Source of the DNA: Candidatus Borkfalkia stercoripullorum | GTDB lineage: Bacteria > Bacillota > Clostridia > Christensenellales > Borkfalkiaceae | Assembly (NCBI GenBank): GCA_019119395.1 | Contig: DWXC01000032.1 | Span: forward strand, 1 to 50,470 | Direction: 5' to 3' | DNA: 50,470 nt | In this document: positions 1 to 8,489 of the stretch, piece by piece | Layout: each line of letters opens with the position of its first letter | How positions within the stretch are numbered: position 1 is the stretch's first letter | Position numbers and translations under genes: made by a program | Notes under the pieces: generated by a model | What the model was told of the DNA's origin: nothing | What the model saw: the letters and a program-made list of their open reading frames with translations, nothing else | Database searches by the model: none

Positions 1-13
1 CCCGCCGCCCCGC

Positions 14-1873
14 CTATGCGGGATCGAACTGTGAATTGTAAAGATCGGCATAGAAGCCGTTTTTCGCCAGAAGTTCTTCGTGATTGCCCTTTTCGATGAT
101 GTCTCCGTCCTTCATCACGAGGATGAGATCGGCGTTTTTGATGGTCGAAAGCCTGTGCGCGATGATGAAGGAAGTCCTGCCTTCCGTCAGTTTATCCATG
201 GCGCGCTGAATGAGTACTTCGGTACGGGTGTCGACGGAACTCGTCGCCTCGTCGAGGATGAGCATCGGCGCGTTTTCGATCATCGCGCGCGCAATGGTCA
301 CGAGCTGTTTCTGCCCGGCGGAAAGGTTCGCCTTGTCGTCGAGCACGGTGTCGTACCCCTTGGGCAGGGTCATTACATAGTGGTGCAGCCCCACCGCTTT
401 GCACGCCCGTTCGACGTCCTCGTCGGTCGCGCCCTCTTTGCTGTACACGACGTTCTCGCGGATCGTCCCCTCGAACAGCCACGTGTCCTGCAAGACCATG
501 CAGAACAGATCGTGCACGTTTTCGCGCGTCAAATCGCTTGTGGGGATGCCGTCTATTTTGATGCAGCCGCCGTCCAGTTCGTAAAAACGCATCAGAAGGT
601 TGACCATCGTGGTCTTGCCCGCGCCCGTCGGGCCGACGATGGCGATCTTCTGCCCCGCTTTCGCCTCGGCGGAAAAATCGTGTATGATCATGCGGCCGGG
701 GTCGTAGCCGAAGCGCACATGCTCGAACGCGACGTCGCCTTTGACTTCGGAAGCGGGCAGAACGCGCGTTTTGCCGATCTCGTCGGAAAGTTCCGCCTCT
801 TCGAGGAATTCGAACACGCGCTCGCTCGCCGCCGCGGCGGACTGCATGCTCGTAAACGCCTGAGAAAGCTGCTGTAAAGGCGAGGTAAACAGGCGGACGT
901 ACAAGGTGAACGCGATGACCACGCCGAACGCGATGTGCCCTTCGGCAACCAGCACAGAGCCGACGACGCACACGGCGACGTAACCGAAGTTGCCGATAAA
1001 GCTCATGAGCGGCATCATAAGGCCGGAAAGGAACTGCGACTTCCATGCGCTCGTATACAGCCTGTAATTGATGTCGTTGAATACTTTTTTGACCTTGTGC
1101 TCTGCGTTGTACGCTTTGACGACGTTATGCCCCGCGTACGATTCCTCGATGTGGCCGTTGATCTCGCCGAGATACGCCTGCTGGCGGGCAAAATATTTTT
1201 GCGACTTGCCCATGATGAGGAAGGTGAACGCAAAGCCGACAAGGCTCGCCGCGATCGCCGTAAACGCCATGATCCAGTTGGTGACGAACATCATGACGAT
1301 GCTGCCGATGAGCATGACGATCGCCGTAACAAAGGTCGTGACCGACTGGTTGAGCGTCTGCCCGATCGTATCCACGTCGTTTGTCACGCGCGAAAGCACG
1401 TCGCCGATGCTGTTCGAGTCGTAATATTTGAGGGGCAGACGGTTGATCTTTCCGGAGATCGCCGTGCGCAGGTTCCTGGAATTTTTCTGCGTGACCGTCG
1501 CCATGATCAGCCCCTGCACGTACGAACAGACGAGCCCCGCGCCGTAGATGATGACCAGCGTATAACACAGGCGCACCACGCCCGCCATGTCGATATCAAA
1601 GACCAGCTCTATGCCCTGCGCGGGCAGATAGGTAAAAGAATCGCTGACGAGGTTGGTCAGGTCTCTCAGGATGTTCGGCCCGAGCAGATTGAGCACCGTA
1701 CCCCCCACGGCAAAGACGAGCGCGACGATGACGGGTATAAAGAAAGGTTTTACGAAAGCGATGAGCTTTTCCATCGACTTTTTAAAATTTTTGGGTTTTT
1801 CGGCGACCCTCGGCCCGGGGCCGTGCGGCCCGTGCGGGCCGCCCGCGGGACGCCTTGCGGCTGTATCGCTCAT
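14..1873 (-). CDS. ABC exporter half-transporter, canonical ATPase subunit
   Basis: A 619-residue half-transporter with an N-terminal membrane domain (about residues 30-340, six hydrophobic segments) and a C-terminal ATPase domain (about 380-610). Visible motifs are Walker A GPTGAGKTT, signature LSAGQ (Ala in place of the usual first Gly) and Walker B LILDEAT with the catalytic Glu. The start ATG follows AAGGAGGAGG and overlaps the stop of the upstream subunit by 4 nt (ATGA), so translation is coupled and the two products very likely form one heterodimer. Known of the family: heterodimeric exporters of the LmrCD/BmrCD/TM287-288 type expel drugs or lipids, with one active and one degenerate ATP site. 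The altered signature here would complete the degenerate site of the partner, which fits. The N-terminus is rich in Gly, Pro and His. The exported substrate cannot be told from sequence. Confidence 0.93.
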   Translation of the reverse strand: MSDTAARRPAGGPHGPHGPGPRVAEKPKNFKKSMEKLIAFVKPFFIPVIVALVFAVGGTVLNLLGPNILRDLTNLVSDSFTYLPAQGIELVFDIDMAGVVRLCYTLVIIYGAGLVCSYVQGLIMATVTQKNSRNLRTAISGKINRLPLKYYDSNSIGDVLSRVTNDVDTIGQTLNQSVTTFVTAIVMLIGSIVMMFVTNWIMAFTAIAASLVGFAFTFLIMGKSQKYFARQQAYLGEINGHIEESYAGHNVVKAYNAEHKVKKVFNDINYRLYTSAWKSQFLSGLMMPLMSFIGNFGYVAVCVVGSVLVAEGHIAFGVVIAFTLYVRLFTSPLQQLSQAFTSMQSAAAASERVFEFLEEAELSDEIGKTRVLPASEVKGDVAFEHVRFGYDPGRMIIHDFSAEAKAGQKIAIVGPTGAGKTTMVNLLMRFYELDGGCIKIDGIPTSDLTRENVHDLFCMVLQDTWLFEGTIRENVVYSKEGATDEDVERACKAVGLHHYVMTLPKGYDTVLDDKANLSAGQKQLVTIARAMIENAPMLILDEATSSVDTRTEVLIQRAMDKLTEGRTSFIIAHRLSTIKNADLILVMKDGDIIEKGNHEELLAKNGFYADLYNSQFDPA

Positions 1874-3666
1874 TTCCTTTCCTCCTCCTTCACAATGTCT
1901 TCTCCCAGCTCTTCTGCCGAAAGCTGCGAAAGCGCGATCTCCCGGTATACTTTGCAGGTTTTGAGAAGTTCTTCGTGCGTGCCTTTGCCCACCACGTTGC
2001 CCTCGTCCAGAACGACGATGAGGTCTGCGTCGCGGATGGTGCCGATGCGCTGGGCGACGATGAGGGAGGTCGCGTTCCCCGTCTCCTCTTTCAGCGCCGA
2101 ACGCAGCAACCTGTCCGTTTTATAGTCGAGCGCGGAGAACGAATCGTCGAAAATATAGATCTCCGGTTCGCGGCAGACGGCGCGCGCGATGGCAAGGCGC
2201 TGTTTCTGCCCGCCCGATACGTTCGTGCCGCCCTGCGCGATGTGCGCGGAATAGCCGCCGTCCATTTTCTCAACAAATTCTTTGCCCTGCGCCACGCGCA
2301 CCGCCTCTTTCACCTTGTCGCGGTCGAATTCCATGCCCGTCTTTTCGCCGTACGCGACGTTGCTCTCCACCGTGCCCGAAAACATGACCGCTCTTTGGGG
2401 CACATAGCCGATCTTGTCGTGCAGCGCCGCGAGCGTGTAGTCCTTTACGTTCACGCCGTCCACGAGCACCTCGCCCTCCGTCGCATCGTAAAAGCGGGGC
2501 ACGAGGTTGATCGCGGTCGATTTTCCGCTGCCCGTCGAACCGATAAACGCGACCGTCTGCCCGCGTTCCGCCTTGAAACTCATGTCGTGCAATACGTATT
2601 CGCTCGCGTCGGGATATTTGAAAGAGACGTGCCTGAATTCCACCGTTCCGACGGGCGAGCCCTCGGGCGCGGCGGTCAGCGTGCCGTCTTTGATTGAGGC
2701 TTCCGTGTCCAGCACTTCGCCGATACGTTTGACCGAAACGAGCGCGCGCGGCAGGATGATGAAGATCATCGCCAGCATCATGAACGCCATGACGACCTGC
2801 ATCGCATAGCCCGAAAACGCGGTCATCTGCCCGAACAGCGAAGCGCGCTCCGCCGCCGTCGGCAGATCCCCGATCAGATATGCGCCGATCCAATAGATCG
2901 CGAGCGTCAGCCCGCTCATGACGATCGTCATGACGGGCGAAAGAACAGCCATGGCACGGGAGGTGAACAGCTGCGTCCTCGTCAGTTCTTCGTTCGCTTT
3001 TTCAAACTTTTTTTCCTGATACTCTTCCGCATTGTAAGCGCGCACGACCCTGACGCCCGTCAGGTTTTCGCGCGTGACCGCGTTGAGATTATCCGTAAGT
3101 TTTTGCACCTTCCTGAATTTGGGGAAAACGGCGATCAGCAAAACGATCATCATGAGGATCATCACAATGACGGCGCACGCCGTAACGACAGACCACTTCC
3201 AGTTCCTGCCCAAAATTTTGACGATCGCCCAAACCGCGAGAACGGGCGCCTTTACGACCACTTGCAGCCCCATGGAAATGACCATCTGCACCTGCGTTAT
3301 GTCGTTCGTCGTGCGGGTGATGAGGCTCGCCGTGGAAAATTTGTTGATCTCTTCCATGGAAAAGCTCTCCACCTTGTCAAAAACCTGACTGCGCAGGCGG
3401 AACGAGACCGCCGCGGCGATGCGCGCGGCAAAAAAGCCGACGACGGCAGAACTCAAAGCGCTGCCGAGCGCGCATGCGAGCATCAAAGCCCCGTTCTTCC
3501 ATATTTCCGCCATGCCCGAAGCCGCGCCCGATACGGCGAGCTCGGTTATGGTCGACATATAGTCGGGCATCGTAAGGTCGAGAAAAATCTGTAACACGAT
3601 AAACCCGACGCCGAGAGCAAAATAGATCCACTCCCGGGCTTTGAGGGTCTTTAAAATCCTCAGCAT
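1870..3666 (-). CDS. ABC exporter half-transporter, degenerate ATPase subunit
   Basis: A half-transporter of about 598 residues: membrane domain at roughly 15-310, ATPase at roughly 340-570. Walker A is GSTGSGKST, the signature VSGGQKQR is canonical, but the Walker B region reads IFDDS, with Asp where the catalytic Glu normally stands. That is the hallmark of the inactive-site subunit of heterodimeric exporters. The ATG at 3666 is chosen because GGAGGTGA lies directly upstream; a TTG 24 nt further up would place this ribosome site inside the coding region. It is first in a two-gene operon and divergent from the MarR gene. A consensus promoter lies at 3718-3746. Regulation by the neighbouring MarR protein is inferred from position only. 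Confidence 0.93.
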   Translation of the reverse strand: MLRILKTLKAREWIYFALGVGFIVLQIFLDLTMPDYMSTITELAVSGAASGMAEIWKNGALMLACALGSALSSAVVGFFAARIAAAVSFRLRSQVFDKVESFSMEEINKFSTASLITRTTNDITQVQMVISMGLQVVVKAPVLAVWAIVKILGRNWKWSVVTACAVIVMILMMIVLLIAVFPKFRKVQKLTDNLNAVTRENLTGVRVVRAYNAEEYQEKKFEKANEELTRTQLFTSRAMAVLSPVMTIVMSGLTLAIYWIGAYLIGDLPTAAERASLFGQMTAFSGYAMQVVMAFMMLAMIFIILPRALVSVKRIGEVLDTEASIKDGTLTAAPEGSPVGTVEFRHVSFKYPDASEYVLHDMSFKAERGQTVAFIGSTGSGKSTAINLVPRFYDATEGEVLVDGVNVKDYTLAALHDKIGYVPQRAVMFSGTVESNVAYGEKTGMEFDRDKVKEAVRVAQGKEFVEKMDGGYSAHIAQGGTNVSGGQKQRLAIARAVCREPEIYIFDDSFSALDYKTDRLLRSALKEETGNATSLIVAQRIGTIRDADLIVVLDEGNVVGKGTHEELLKTCKVYREIALSQLSAEELGEDIVKEEERK

Positions 3667-3717
3667 TCGGTCACCTCCGTTCCTCTGCAAACATGGATAT
3701 CGCGTGAATTTTGTTAG

Positions 3718-3746
3718 ATTATATCACGAAAGCACGGCATTGTCAA
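3718..3746 (-). promoter_or_regulatory. Sigma-A promoter of the ABC exporter operon
   Basis: Reading the minus strand, TTGACA (3746-3741), a 17-nt spacer and TATAAT (3723-3718) match the consensus exactly. Transcription would begin near 3711, giving a leader of about 45 nt before the ATG at 3666. It lies back to back with the equally perfect promoter of the MarR gene. Confidence 0.85.
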
Positions 3747-3797
3747 ATATTTCATATATATTTAATATTTATAAATGTGAAAGTTTCGCGAAAAAGA

Positions 3798-3826
3798 TTG
3801 ACATTCCCTTCGCAAAGGGATATAAT
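3798..3826 (+). promoter_or_regulatory. Sigma-A promoter of the MarR gene with palindrome in the spacer
   Basis: TTGACA (3798-3803), 17 nt, TATAAT (3821-3826): a perfect consensus. The spacer holds an inverted repeat, TCCCTT (3805-3810), CGCA, AAGGGA (3815-3820), where a bound dimer would block RNA polymerase. A second short palindrome, TTTCGCGAAA, sits just upstream at 3784-3793. The position suggests autorepression by the MarR protein; this is inference. Confidence 0.8.
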
Positions 3827-3851
3827 AATGGCGATAGAAATGAGGTCAGGT

Positions 3852-4304
3852 ATGCAGACACGGCAGGAAAAGATCGCACAATTCGCAAAAATGATGTTCA
3901 GCGCCGCGCCCGAATTCCGCAAAAGCTATGTTCGCCCTCCTCTGCCCGACGGAGGATGCCGCATCCCGCATCACGGAATGTTCTCCCTCGTCATCCTCAA
4001 AAAGGAAGGGAAAACGAGCATGACGGCGCTCGCGGAAAAACTGGGCGTATCCAGCCAGCAGATGACGCGCATCGTGACGGAACTGGTGGACGAGGGGCTC
4101 GCGGAGCGCTCTCAGGACGGGGCGAACAGGCGGCTCATCAACATTTCCCTTACCCCGAAAGGCGAAGAAGAACTCTCACGCTTTTTCGAGATCGGGTTCA
4201 AACACATAGAAGAACGGCTCTCCCCTTTGAGCGACGAGGAACTGGACGCGCTCATCTATCATATGTCCGCCGTCGTCGCTTTGACGCAGAAACTGCGCGG
4301 CTGA
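3852..4304 (+). CDS. MarR family transcriptional regulator
   Basis: A 150-residue winged-helix protein. The region from about residue 48 to 100 (SMTALAEKLGVSSQQMTRIV, then a wing containing DGANRRLINISLT) is the typical MarR DNA-binding fold, with dimerisation helices at both ends. The ATG at 3852 is preferred, with GAGGTCAGG upstream. Earlier ATGs at 3828 and 3840 lie at the -10 box or at the expected transcription start, so they cannot head the normal mRNA. It is divergent from the ABC exporter pair, the usual layout for a MarR repressor that controls an efflux system and itself. The ligand is unknown. A strong terminator begins at its stop codon. Confidence 0.92.
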   Translation: MQTRQEKIAQFAKMMFSAAPEFRKSYVRPPLPDGGCRIPHHGMFSLVILKKEGKTSMTALAEKLGVSSQQMTRIVTELVDEGLAERSQDGANRRLINISLTPKGEEELSRFFEIGFKHIEERLSPLSDEELDALIYHMSAVVALTQKLRG

Positions 4305-4340
4305 ATCTCTTCCCTCTTCTCGGGAAGAGATTTTGTTTTT
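4304..4340 (+). terminator. Rho-independent terminator of the MarR gene
   Basis: An 11-bp perfect stem (4304-4314 with 4322-4332) and a 7-nt loop, followed by TTTTGTTTTT. It separates the MarR unit from the LemA operon. Confidence 0.93.
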
Positions 4341-4343
4341 GCG

Positions 4344-4373
4344 TTGACAAACCGTTCACTTTTATTATATAAT
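4344..4373 (+). promoter_or_regulatory. Sigma-A promoter of the lemA operon
   Basis: TTGACA (4344-4349), 18 nt, TATAAT (4368-4373), starting 4 nt after the preceding terminator. The leader to the ATG at 4419 is about 40 nt. Confidence 0.85.
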
Positions 4374-4418
4374 AAAAATGCGGATGCTATCCGCGGAATT
4401 TTATTTTCGGAGGCTGAA

Positions 4419-5012
4419 ATGTATAACCTGCTCATTTCCACCGGCGCGATCATCGGCATCGTCGCCGGGGTCGTAGTGCTGCTTATCATTATCATCGTGG
4501 CATGGGCGATCAGCACGCGCAACAAATTCGTAAAACTGCGCAATTCCTGCGAGGAAGCGTGGGCGACCATAGACGTGTATCTGCAAAAGAGATACGACCT
4601 CATCCCCAACCTCGTGGAAACGGTCAAAGGCTTCGCCAAACACGAAAGCGAAACTTTGCAGAACGTCATCGCGGCAAGAAATCTCGCCATGTCCGCAAAG
4701 GCGGGCTCGGCGGAGAAAATCAATGCCGAAAACGCGCTGACGGGGTCGCTCCGCACGCTCTTCAACGTCGTTTCGGAACAGTACCCGCAACTGCAGGCGA
4801 ACGTGAATTTCCTCGACCTGCAAAACCAGCTCAAACAGATCGAATCGGAGCTTGCCAACGCGCGCAAATATTACAACGCGACCGTCAAACAGTTCAACAC
4901 AAAAATACAGTTGTTCCCCGCAAGCCTCGTTGCCGGCTCCATGAAAAACGAAAAATTCGCTTATTTCGAAGTGGAAGAAGAAGCCCGCAAAAACGTAAAA
5001 GTACAATTCTGA
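4419..5012 (+). CDS. lemA: LemA family protein
   Basis: A 197-residue protein with one N-terminal membrane helix (about residues 5-33) followed by a long helical domain. It contains conserved LemA features, including EEAWATIDVYLQKRYDLIPN and a later stretch ending YNATVKQFNT. The ATG at 4419 follows CGGAGG; a longer reading frame upstream would begin inside the promoter. LemA proteins are membrane-anchored with a helical domain outside the membrane, and their precise role is unsettled. Pairing with a DUF2207 protein 20 nt downstream is a recurring bacterial arrangement and suggests a joint envelope function. Confidence 0.93.
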   Translation: MYNLLISTGAIIGIVAGVVVLLIIIIVAWAISTRNKFVKLRNSCEEAWATIDVYLQKRYDLIPNLVETVKGFAKHESETLQNVIAARNLAMSAKAGSAEKINAENALTGSLRTLFNVVSEQYPQLQANVNFLDLQNQLKQIESELANARKYYNATVKQFNTKIQLFPASLVAGSMKNEKFAYFEVEEEARKNVKVQF

Positions 5013-5032
5013 TCGCAGTGCGGTGAGCGAAT

Positions 5033-6865
5033 ATGAACAGTTTGAGAAAGTACTCTTCCCTGATCGTTTGGGGCGTGATCGTCGTTTTCATACTTATCTT
5101 CACGCTCGTGATGAACAATCTGGGCGACGCGCCTATGCAATACGACGACACGTATTATGTCCGAAACTATCAGGTGCGCTACGAATACGAGAGCGGACGC
5201 TCTTTTAAGGTGACGGAACAAATCACGGCGGTGTTCACCGTTTCGGGCAAACACGGCATCATCCGCGACCTGCCTTACGACGGTGGCGAAGTGTACGGGG
5301 ATATCCGTTCGGACGACGTTTTCGACACGGATATGTCGTCCGGCTTTATCAGCGTTTATCTCGGCGACGAAAACCGAACCGTGCCGAGGGACGAACCCGT
5401 CACGTATACGCTGGAATACACGTTCAAACTCCCCGCTTCCGCGGGCAGCGATACGGTGTATATCAACCTCATCGGCGGGGGCTGGACGACAAAAATCGAA
5501 AATGCCGTCTGTACCCTTGTTTTGCCAGATACGCCCGTCGATATGCTCGTCAACGATGAAGATTTTACAGGAAATTATTCTCTGGACGGAAATACAGTTA
5601 CGGTAACCGCACAGGATCTTTCCGCATTCCACCCCGTAACGGTGCAATGCGGCCTGCCCGAAGGCACTCTCGGCGGAATGACCGCGGACGGCGGCGAGAT
5701 CGCGGCCGTTTTGATCGCGGCGGCGTTTCTCGTTGCGGCGATCGTTTTGGCGCTGCTCATGCCCAGGCACGACCCGACGCCCGTCGTGAATTTCGACCCT
5801 CCGCAAGGGATCGACCCCCTGCTCGCGGGATCGCTGATCGACGGAAGCGTACAGAACGGCGACATCACTTCGCTCATCTATTACTGGGCGTACAAAAAAA
5901 AGCTGACCATCGATTTTTCGAACGAGAACGACCCCGTTCTCAACAAGATCGCCCCGCTGGACGACAGCGCACCCGAACACGAGCGCATCGTTTTCGAGCG
6001 CATCTTCCGCGACGGGGATTCGGCGAGCGTTTCTTCCTTTACCAACACCTTTTATACGACGGCTTCGAAAGCGAAAAAACTTGCCGAAAAGCAGACGCCG
6101 AAAATGTTTTCGAAAGGCTCGGCGGCAGTCGCGGCGGTCTTTGTCGTTGCGGCGGCGCTCCTCTGCTTCCTTACGGTGCTTTTCCGCGGGCTGCACATCC
6201 ATTCGTCCGTGTTTTCTTTCGGCGGCATTCTGGCGGCGATACCGCTGATCGCGGTCTTTGCGATCGGGTACTGGTATCAGAAAAACAGTTTGCGCGTCTC
6301 AAAAAAGACATTTGCAGGCATTTTGATCGGCCAGGCAGCAATTGCAGCGATCTTTACAGCCTGTATGTGTATCTTAATACCGCAAATGATCCTGCTCGAT
6401 ATAGTCAAGCCATTCCTTTGTTTGTTGACAGCATTTACGGCGATCATTGCGCCCTTCCTGCTCCGGCGCAGAAAGGAATACGTCGACGAGATCAATCCCC
6501 TGCTCGGCTTCCGCGAATTTATCCGCCTTGCCGAAAAAGACAGGCTGGAAATGATGCTCGAACAAGACCCCGAACTGTATTACCATATTCTCCCCTACGC
6601 GCAGGTTTTGGGCGTATCGGACATTTGGGAGGAAAAATTCAAGGATATTAAAATGGATCCTCCCGCCTGGGCAACGATGCCCGGCGGCACCGTGTTCGAT
6701 TTTATCGTCCTCAATTCCGTCATGCGTTCGGCCACGCGCAGCATGACGACGGCGTTCGTTTCCCGCCCCGCACCTTCAGGCAGGAGCGGCGGCGGACATT
6801 TCGGCGGAGGCGGCGGCTTCCGCGGGGGCGGCGGTTTCGGCGGGGGCGGCGGCAGAAGCTGGTAA
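5033..6865 (+). CDS. DUF2207 membrane protein with Gly-rich tail
   Basis: 610 residues. There is a membrane segment at the N-terminus (about 10-28), then an extracytoplasmic DUF2207 region (about 40-215, with KHGIIRDLPY). Further hydrophobic segments follow near 230, 365, 390, 425 and 450. The C-terminus is very Gly-rich, with GGGG tracts and a final RSW, typical of this family. It is second in the lemA operon, with a modest ribosome site (GGTGAG). The function is unknown; the context suggests an envelope-associated complex with LemA. Confidence 0.9.
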   Translation: MNSLRKYSSLIVWGVIVVFILIFTLVMNNLGDAPMQYDDTYYVRNYQVRYEYESGRSFKVTEQITAVFTVSGKHGIIRDLPYDGGEVYGDIRSDDVFDTDMSSGFISVYLGDENRTVPRDEPVTYTLEYTFKLPASAGSDTVYINLIGGGWTTKIENAVCTLVLPDTPVDMLVNDEDFTGNYSLDGNTVTVTAQDLSAFHPVTVQCGLPEGTLGGMTADGGEIAAVLIAAAFLVAAIVLALLMPRHDPTPVVNFDPPQGIDPLLAGSLIDGSVQNGDITSLIYYWAYKKKLTIDFSNENDPVLNKIAPLDDSAPEHERIVFERIFRDGDSASVSSFTNTFYTTASKAKKLAEKQTPKMFSKGSAAVAAVFVVAAALLCFLTVLFRGLHIHSSVFSFGGILAAIPLIAVFAIGYWYQKNSLRVSKKTFAGILIGQAAIAAIFTACMCILIPQMILLDIVKPFLCLLTAFTAIIAPFLLRRRKEYVDEINPLLGFREFIRLAEKDRLEMMLEQDPELYYHILPYAQVLGVSDIWEEKFKDIKMDPPAWATMPGGTVFDFIVLNSVMRSATRSMTTAFVSRPAPSGRSGGGHFGGGGGFRGGGGFGGGGGRSW

Positions 6866-6902
6866 ACGCTTTTCGCATCTTAAATATATCTGAAAACGCC
6901 AA

Positions 6903-6938
6903 AGCGGCGCAGACTTTCGTCTGCGCCGCTGTTTTTTT
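6903..6938 (+). terminator. Rho-independent terminator after DUF2207 gene
   Basis: A 12-bp perfect GC-rich stem (6903-6914 with 6919-6930) with a TTTC loop, followed by seven T. It lies between convergent genes. The minus-strand side has only short T tracts, so it acts mainly on the plus strand. Confidence 0.9.
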
Positions 6939-6972
6939 ATGCCGTACGATAAATTTTTACGTCCGGTTGCCG

Positions 6973-7881
6973 CTACGCGTCTTCCGCGCCGAGCGTGAGC
7001 GAAAAGCATACGCTTTGCCCCGCGGGGAGCGTGCGATAGGCAAACCCGCCGTCGAGTTCGCAGGTCGCGGGCTCGAAGCCGAGGGCATAGTCTCCGCTCG
7101 CCATGCTCTTCCACAGCACGAAGCGCGGCAGCGTATCGCCCGACCAACCGAGCGTGAAAGCCTTTCCTAACTTACGGTTGACGAGAGAAACGCGCGGGGC
7201 GTTCATGCGAAGGAAATAACACGTCTCTTCCCTGCCGGGTTCGGGCGCGCGGATAATTGACACGTCCTCCATATTTTGCGCTGCCCGGTCGTTGCGCGGC
7301 GTGACCGACGCGGCGTCGAAGACGATCTGTGCGCCTTCGTCGAGCAGCGGATACCCGACATTCACGTGATACAGCAGACAGTACCGCGCGTCCGTAAATC
7401 CGCGGTTTTCGAGCGTATCCGCGATCTTGATTTCGCTGTCGCCTATCCCCGATTCAATGCGGCGGCGGAAAAGAAGATTTTGGCCGAACAATGCGGTTTC
7501 GGACATTTCCGCCTCGATCAAAATGCCTTTTTCCGTGCATTCGGCACGCGTGATTTTTGCGGGCGTATTGTGGTGCGAACCGTGCATCTCCCGCCCCGCA
7601 ACGTCACCGACCGCGTCCAGCCCGCAGGTATAGAGCATACCGCCTTCGAAGCGGCGGGCAAAAGGAACATCCCGCAACGTAAATCCGTTTTTGCTCACAA
7701 AAGAGAGATTCTTCCCCTCGCAGTACATCTGCATCACGTCCAGAGCCTTGCTTTCGCCGAGAAGAAAACGCAACCTGCCGTTGTCGCAGTCCAAGACCCT
7801 GAACCCGCGTTCCTGCCCTTCGGTCAGTTCATAGCGGCGTATGCCCGCTATCTGCATGAAATTGGATATTTTTCCGTCCAT
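6973..7881 (-). CDS. DUF4432 / aldose-1-epimerase-like protein
   Basis: 302 residues with the beta-sandwich sequence pattern of galactose-mutarotase-like proteins of the DUF4432 group: a conserved GLDAVG region, HGSHHNTPA about a third of the way in, LLYHVNVGYPLL near the middle and FVLWKSMASGDYALGFEPAT near the end. The ATG at 7881 has GGGAGGCGG upstream; an 18-codon longer frame lacks a ribosome site. This superfamily binds sugars and some members interconvert anomers; the substrate here is unknown. It lies downstream of the LURP-one-like gene on the same strand. Confidence 0.85.
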   Translation of the reverse strand: MDGKISNFMQIAGIRRYELTEGQERGFRVLDCDNGRLRFLLGESKALDVMQMYCEGKNLSFVSKNGFTLRDVPFARRFEGGMLYTCGLDAVGDVAGREMHGSHHNTPAKITRAECTEKGILIEAEMSETALFGQNLLFRRRIESGIGDSEIKIADTLENRGFTDARYCLLYHVNVGYPLLDEGAQIVFDAASVTPRNDRAAQNMEDVSIIRAPEPGREETCYFLRMNAPRVSLVNRKLGKAFTLGWSGDTLPRFVLWKSMASGDYALGFEPATCELDGGFAYRTLPAGQSVCFSLTLGAEDA

Positions 7882-7900
7882 GATCCGCCTCCCGCCCCGT

Positions 7901-8371
7901 TCAATTGCGAGAACATTTTTCCGCGTCGATCGCAAGCGTGAACATGAGCACTAACAGCGCGTCCGCAGGGTCTTTTATATCGAGCGAATAGGTATCCGTC
8001 CAGTTCAGAAGTTCTTTCCCTATGACCGCGACCGTGCCGCGCGATGCGCTGACGATCGTATAATCCCACTCGAAAAAATCCCCCTCCACGCTCCAATCGT
8101 TGCACTCGAAGAGGTATTTCGGGCGGAACCAGCTCCATTTTTTGCAGACCATGCCCGCATACTTTTCGCCCAGATACAACTCGAATTTCGGCAGCCAGGC
8201 AAACACACGTTCTTTGACCGTTCCGACATAATTGCCCGCGGGGTCGAAAATCCGCAGGCAGTGCCCCCAGGAAAGCTGCCCCTTGACCGTGTACGCCACC
8301 GTTCCGTCTTCATGATAGACGTCGTAACTGTCCAGCCAGGAAAAAAAGCGCTGTTTGAATAAAAGTTTCAT
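7901..8371 (-). CDS. LURP-one-related / tubby-like fold protein
   Basis: 156 residues beginning MKLLFKQRFFSWLDSYDVY, then alternating short beta strands such as YTVKGQLSWGHCLRIFD, YVGTVKERVFAWLPKFELYL and YLFECNDWSVEGDFFEWDY. This is the layout of the YxjI/LURP-one family, whose members adopt a tubby-like barrel. The ATG at 8371 follows AAAGGAT; a longer open frame upstream has no ribosome site and is compositionally unlike protein. The molecular function of these bacterial proteins is not established. It is 118 nt downstream of gpsA and 19 nt from the DUF4432 gene. Confidence 0.82.
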   Translation of the reverse strand: MKLLFKQRFFSWLDSYDVYHEDGTVAYTVKGQLSWGHCLRIFDPAGNYVGTVKERVFAWLPKFELYLGEKYAGMVCKKWSWFRPKYLFECNDWSVEGDFFEWDYTIVSASRGTVAVIGKELLNWTDTYSLDIKDPADALLVLMFTLAIDAEKCSRN

Positions 8372-8489
8372 ATCCTTTTTACAGATCCCCGTCCGTATGC
8401 ATTCAAAAACGTATCGCTTTACGCAATCGTCCGCAAAGAGTCCGTCCGCACGCTCGCCGTGCCGAACGCAACCCTTTGCGGCGGAAAAA

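Noticed and set aside
3667-3690. TTG start at 3690 for the second ABC exporter gene
   Set aside because: The ribosome site GGAGGTGA lies inside that extension, directly before the ATG at 3666, which is therefore the start.
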